Assembly: GCA_002179805.1 (NCBI GenBank)
Contig: NAVB01000255.1
Location: forward strand, 1 to 11,103
Direction of reading: 5' to 3'
Length of the DNA stretch: 11,103 nt
Origin: Acanthamoeba lenticulata
Lineage: Eukaryota; Discosea; Longamoebia; Acanthamoebidae
Each line of letters starts with the position of its first letter. Positions within the stretch are counted from its first letter, which is position 1. The notes under the pieces are model-generated. The model was not told where the DNA came from and searched no databases. It was given only the letters and a program-made list of their open reading frames with translations. Made by a program: the position numbers and the translations under genes. Below are positions 7,388 to 11,103 of this stretch, piece by piece.

Positions 7388-8723
7388 ATGGAGGCGAGGC
7401 AAGTGCTGCCGCCACAAGACCAGGACCTGGCGCTTGTGCCGCCCACGGAGGACACCGTGGAAGCCCTGCGGGAGCAGCTGCTGCCCCGGCTGCCCTTTGG
7501 CCTGGTTCTCAGCACTTACGTCAACGCCACCCCCCTCGACACCCTCCGACGCCACACGCGCTGGAGCCTCCTGCGGGCCACCGGAGGCCAGCTTGAGGGT
7601 ACTTCAATTAAATAAAATAGTTATTTTAATAAACAAATAAAAGTACAATAATAAATTCTAATTTACATTTCTTTGCTAGCGGCGTTGTGCCAAGACCTGC
7701 GGGACCGGCGACTGTCGGTGTTTGGCGAACCCGAGGCAGTGGAGGCGTTGTTGATGGCTTGTCCAGCGATTGCCAGTCGTGAAGCCCTGTCGCCTTCTGG
7801 TGAAGGCGTCTTCCACGGCGTGGAGGATCGGCTGGACGAAGCGGTCCGGCGAACCCTGCTGCACCACGGCACGTCACTCGCGTTCTTCTCGCTACTCGAT
7901 CTAACGTTATTGACGCACAAAATAATCCCCAAAGTGGGCCGCATCATTTATGACGACCCGTATGACGCGTGGGTACTGTTGGACGAGGAGCAGTTCCATC
8001 GAGTGCAACTCAAGGCCTTGGCTGATCCACTTTACGAAGGTGCTGACGCCTTTTTTTTTTTTCAACACTGCCTGTCCGCCCACGCTCTGTGGACCATGAC
8101 ACAACCACAACGAACCGAACGACAGATGCCTTACGTGAGGACGACGCTGAGTTTGTCAACAGCAAGTGGCCCTATCGCTCGGCCTCGAGTTTGGCGACCA
8201 TTCAAGACTGCATTCGCCATCGGCCGTCTGTGTGCATTCGCAAGCGAAACGTTGCGTGATCCATCCGCCTTCCTGCGTAATGGGCAACTTCTGTCCTCAT
8301 CAACTCGTGTGGCTGTGCAGTCGGGAGGCCAGGATGAGTTGACCGCTTGGAGCCTTGTCCGCGTGGACGGCCAGGTGGGGATGACCTACACAGCGGAAGC
8401 CTTCCGTGGACAGGGACTCGCCAAACGGGTTATTGTGAAGCTGTGCCAACGCCTACTCGATCGTCGAGTGCCAAACGTGACGCAGCTGGACAACCACAGC
8501 ACGCCTTGGACGCCCTACTGCTACATCGACCCAGGTGCCCGTTTGTTTTGTTTTGTTTTTTGTTTTTGTTCTTTTGTTCATTTTTTTTTGATTCTTTTTG
8601 TTTTAAAAACAATTGTTTAAAATTTGAAACATTTTAACTTGCACAGAGAACGTGGCATCGAGCGGCATGTTTGCTTCGCTGGGCTTCAAGAAAGTGGGCA
8701 CCTTCCGCTGGATCAGAGTGTGA
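7388..8723 (+). CDS. GNAT acyltransferase, glycine N-acyltransferase-like (GLYAT family)
   Basis: Five exons join in phase: 7388-7598, 7680-8039, 8126-8250, 8321-8534 and 8647-8723 (TGA), 328 residues, close to the roughly 295 of animal GLYAT proteins. The family transfers an acyl group from acyl-CoA to an amine, such as glycine in mitochondrial detoxification; this protein's substrate is unknown. Support includes a GLYAT-like middle segment after the third exon starts (DDAEFVNSKWPYRS, with CIRHRPSVCI), the strand TAWSLVRVDGQVGMTYT, the acetyl-CoA-binding loop RGQGLAK (residues 261-267), and the C-terminal GNAT motif ENVASSGMFASLGFKKVG. The frame stays open through the introns at 8040-8125 and 8251-8320, but the read-through peptide is not GLYAT-like and contains a T11 homopolymer; splicing restores the family motifs. 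The ATG at 7388 is the first plausible Met; a 5' UTR splice site (ttttgcag) lies 17 nt before it. No signal peptide or membrane segment is apparent. Confidence 0.75.
8535..8646 (+). repeat. T-rich intron with TTTTG/TTTTTTG repeats
   Basis: The last intron of the GLYAT-like gene (112 nt, phase 1, gtgccc...cacag) is almost wholly T with periodic G and ends in AT-rich sequence. It is the longest intron of this gene and contrasts sharply with the surrounding exons. Its borders are fixed by the join CCA-G/AG-AAC that restores the motif PENVASSG. Confidence 0.7.
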
Positions 8724-8756
8724 TCTGAGTGTGATCTTTGCTGCTGTGTCTTTCTT
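8724..8756. other. 33-bp convergent intergenic spacer
   Basis: Only 33 bp separate the TGA of the plus-strand GLYAT-like gene (8721-8723) from the TGA complement of the minus-strand LRR gene (8757-8759). The two 3' UTRs must therefore overlap or lie in each other's coding sequence. The spacer has a short GAGTGTGATCT-like direct repeat around 8715-8737, and no AATAAA is visible in it on either strand. Confidence 0.7.
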
Positions 8757-11055
8757 TCATTGCTGAACACTTGCGCTCGGCTTCGCGATTTGCTTCCTGG
8801 CCGCCACCCACCAGTGCGGCCTCGTCTTGGGTTCGATGGGCTTGATCTTGCGTCGTGGTCCGCCAGGATGCCTGGCTGACTCTTCGCCGCCGTAGGGCTT
8901 GACTTTCTTCTTGCCCGCTGCTGGCTCCTGCGACCACGCCGACAGCGCCGGCACCGCAGACGCCCAGGCCACCAGCGGCGCGTTCCCCTTGACTTGTACG
9001 CTCTGCAGGCCGGATAGCCGCCACAGCTCGTCTGGTAGCGCTTGGAGCCGGTTGTTTCCGGCGTTCAACACGCGCAGCTTGGCCAGGCGCTCGATGGACG
9101 GGTCAAGCCGATCAAAGCGATTGCACGAGATGTCGAGCGTGCGCAGCCTCGTGAAGCTCCACACAGCGGCTGGCAGCTCGCCCTCGAATTGGTTCGCGCT
9201 GATGTTGAGAGTGCTGAGCCCGGACAAACGCGCCATGGAGTCAGGCAGCGCTGTTAGGCGGTTCCGCTCGAGCTGCAGCTGGCGCAGATTGGTCAACGCG
9301 CACAGCTCCTCTGGCAACTCCTGCTCCAGCAATGTCAAATGATCAACAACATAACAACATAACAAACACAACAGAAAAAGGCGTACTTGGATGTTGGTGC
9401 CGTCCAAGCCCAGCACGGCCAGCCGCGTCAGGAGGCTGATGTCCCGTGGAACTTCCGGCAGATGGTTGTAGCCCAAGTGAAGGTACCGCAAGCTGGTGAG
9501 TCCTGGCCAGACACTGTCCGACCCCAACAACGCACAGTTGAGATCATGTGCGTAATGTGAGGAGCCTCTTTAGGCCTTGGCGCGCAAACGTGTACCTGCT
9601 GGGGATGGACAGGAGGCCGTTGGGCTGATTGTGCCACAGCGACAGCGAGGTGAGATTGGTCAGCTGGCTCATGGTCTCTGGCACGGAGCGCAGGGCACAG
9701 CGGCTCACTTTAAGACCGCGCAGACCGGGCAGGGACATCACTTGGTCAAGCGTGTCCGCTTCGGATAACGCATTGTTGTCCGGCAGGATCAGGTGCTTCA
9801 GCTGCGTCAGCTGCTCAAGGCCCCGCGGCAGACGTCGCAGGCCGTTGGCCCGGAGCACGATTCTTTCGAGGCACGTGAGGCCGCGCACGTCCACTTCGGC
9901 CAGGTCGTGCAGAGGGTTGTGCACCAGGAAGAGGTTGCGCAACTCCGTCAGTTTGCCCAACTCGCCGGGCAGGGTCTCGAGCTGGTTGTGGTCAGCGTCC
10001 AGCTGTATGAGCTTCTCGAGCTGGCCGATCGTGCTTGGCAGCGACCTAAGGGCGTTGTTTGAGATGTTGAGCTCCACCAGGGCCGTGAGTTGCCCCAGAG
10101 CGTCCGGCAGGACCGCGAGGCCGTTGTGCTTCAGGAAGAGGTGTGTCAGCTTCGTGAGCGCAAAGACGGGCCATAGGGTGTCGGCGTCGGCGATGGGGTT
10201 GCGCGAGAGGTCGAGGTGTTCGAGGTCGACCAGTGCCGTAAGGCCCTCCGGAATGCTCGTGATGCGGTTGTTGTCCAAGTCGAGCTGCCTCAACTTTACC
10301 AGCTGGTGGGTGAAGCCCACAACGTTGTGTTTAGTTTAATTTGTCTTTATTATTTATTTATTTATTTATGTTAAATAGTTAATCCCTGAGCCGGGCGCAT
10401 ACCTGAGAGACAAAGGGCGGAATACACCGGAGGCGATTGTAGTGAAGGGTGAGGACGTCGAGATTGGTCAACTGGCCCATTTCCTCGGGCAGCGACACAA
10501 GTTGGTTGCGGCTCAAGTCCAAGGCCGTGAGGCTGGTCAACTGCCCAATCTCGGGCGGGAGCGTCCTGTTTGCGGCCCAACTCCCCGCACATGCATGCAT
10601 CAGGCCAAGCACCAGGCGTCATCATGGCCACGAGTGTTGGGGGAAATGGGCACCGTAGATGGTTGATCGGCATCTCCAGGCACGTGAGGTTCTGGAGACA
10701 CGACACCGCCGATGGCAGCTCGCGGATCTTGTTCAGGTAAAGCCCAAGCGATTCGAGGTTGGTCAAGCGCTCGCACAGCTGCGAGTCCAGCTCCACCAGT
10801 TGGTTGGAGCCCAGGTCCAGTTTGAGAAGCGCGGTGAGCAGCGTGAGGCCGCGGGGCGGCTGGCGTAGCCCACACGAGTGCATGTTGAGGTCGGTGAGCG
10901 ACAACGCTGGCCCCGCGAAGCCCAGATCCGTCATTGAGACGTCCTGGCCACCCAGACGTGGGTTCTTCCAGCAGAAGAAGGCGTTGAGTCGGTTCATTCC
11001 CGCAAAGAGGTACTCTGGCAGTTCGCAGAGCCGGTTGTAGAACAGGCTCAACGTC
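8757..11055 (-). CDS. Leucine-rich repeat protein, about 25 LRRs (5'-partial)
   Basis: Read on the minus strand, exons are 11055-10654, 10565-10403, 10302-9596, 9513-9387 and 9320-8757, giving 653 visible residues. The first visible base follows an acceptor (catgcag), so the N-terminus is beyond the window. The protein is essentially a continuous array of about 25 repeats of roughly 23 residues with the pattern LxxLxLxxNxLxxLPxxLxxL, for example LTALDLSRNQLVSLPEEMGQ. This is the typical intracellular LRR type seen in SHOC2/Ras-group LRR proteins; it forms a curved protein-binding solenoid. Every splice junction was placed so that the repeat consensus is continuous (NHL-R-TLPPEIG, FVSQ-LVKLRQL, SIPS-S-VWPGL, NIQ-ELPEEL). 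A few units are irregular (WKNPRLGG; ALSEADTLDQVMSL). The array ends near residue 600, followed by a basic, low-complexity tail (KKKVKP, PRRKIKP) with no recognised domain. The binding partner is unknown. Confidence 0.85.
10348..10369 (+). repeat. (TTTA)n microsatellite in LRR-gene intron
   Basis: About five TTTA/TTAT units lie in the 100-nt intron 10402-10303 of the minus-strand LRR gene. They read as (TAAA)n in the transcript, 3' of the gtatgc donor. A length-variable marker is likely but has no coding effect. Confidence 0.7.
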
Positions 11056-11103
11056 CTGCATGATGGTCCCGTGATTAAATAAAATAATAGAAATATATGT
11101 ATA

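Noticed and set aside
7673..8620. Single 315-residue plus-strand reading frame as one exon of the acyltransferase gene
   Set aside because: It reads through two introns and into the T-rich last intron; the GLYAT and C-terminal GNAT motifs appear only after splicing.
9629..10339. 236-residue plus-strand frame opposite the LRR gene
   Set aside because: It is a periodic Arg/Ser-rich shadow of the LRR repeats; the minus strand has the LRR consensus and consistent splice phases.
1..11103. tRNA, rRNA, CRISPR array or bacterial-type operon signals
   Set aside because: No cloverleaf, rRNA-like, or repeat-spacer pattern was seen on either strand, and the genes are intron-rich and eukaryotic.

Overview
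This is nuclear DNA of a unicellular eukaryote. Almost every coding region is broken by short GT-AG introns (about 55-112 nt). The introns are often T-rich or built from TCATCG-type triplets, while the exons are GC-rich. Gene spacing is tight. Compact GC-rich exons, many short introns and a Ty1/copia element together resemble Acanthamoeba or a related amoebozoan, but the species cannot be proved from this window.

Layout. (1) 14-3128, plus strand: the 3' part of a CDK-like protein kinase gene. When its introns are removed in phase, it continues through a His-rich tract and a long Ser/Pro/Gln-rich linker into a complete C-terminal PHD finger of the H3K4me3-reader type. This kinase-PHD fusion is the most striking object in the window. 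(2) 3129-3485: intergenic, with a TATA-like box. (3) 3486-5300, plus: a multi-exon gene for a secreted, Cys-rich, probably N-glycosylated protein of unknown family. It has one GC-AG intron and one frame change that only an 11-nt GT...AG segment, or an alternative upstream donor, can explain. (4) About 5261-7030, plus: a 3'-truncated Ty1/copia retrotransposon. It has a 326-bp 5' LTR (TGTTG...CAACA), a primer-binding site complementary to the anticodon arm of initiator tRNA-Met, a gag with a CCHC knuckle, and an aspartic protease active site. Integrase, reverse transcriptase and 3' LTR are absent. The LTR appears to begin inside the last exon of gene 3 and to supply its stop codon. (5) 7063-7275, plus: a terminal exon of an unidentified gene, directly downstream of the truncated element. 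(6) 7388-8723, plus: a five-exon GNAT acyltransferase of the glycine N-acyltransferase-like (GLYAT) type. (7) 8757-11055, minus: a leucine-rich repeat protein with about 25 repeats, 5'-incomplete, convergent with gene 6 across only 33 bp.

The genes do not form an obvious pathway; this looks like a mixed eukaryotic gene neighbourhood disturbed by a retrotransposon. All splice models were derived by hand from reading-frame phase, splice-site dinucleotides and protein-family consensus. No alignment or database search was run.
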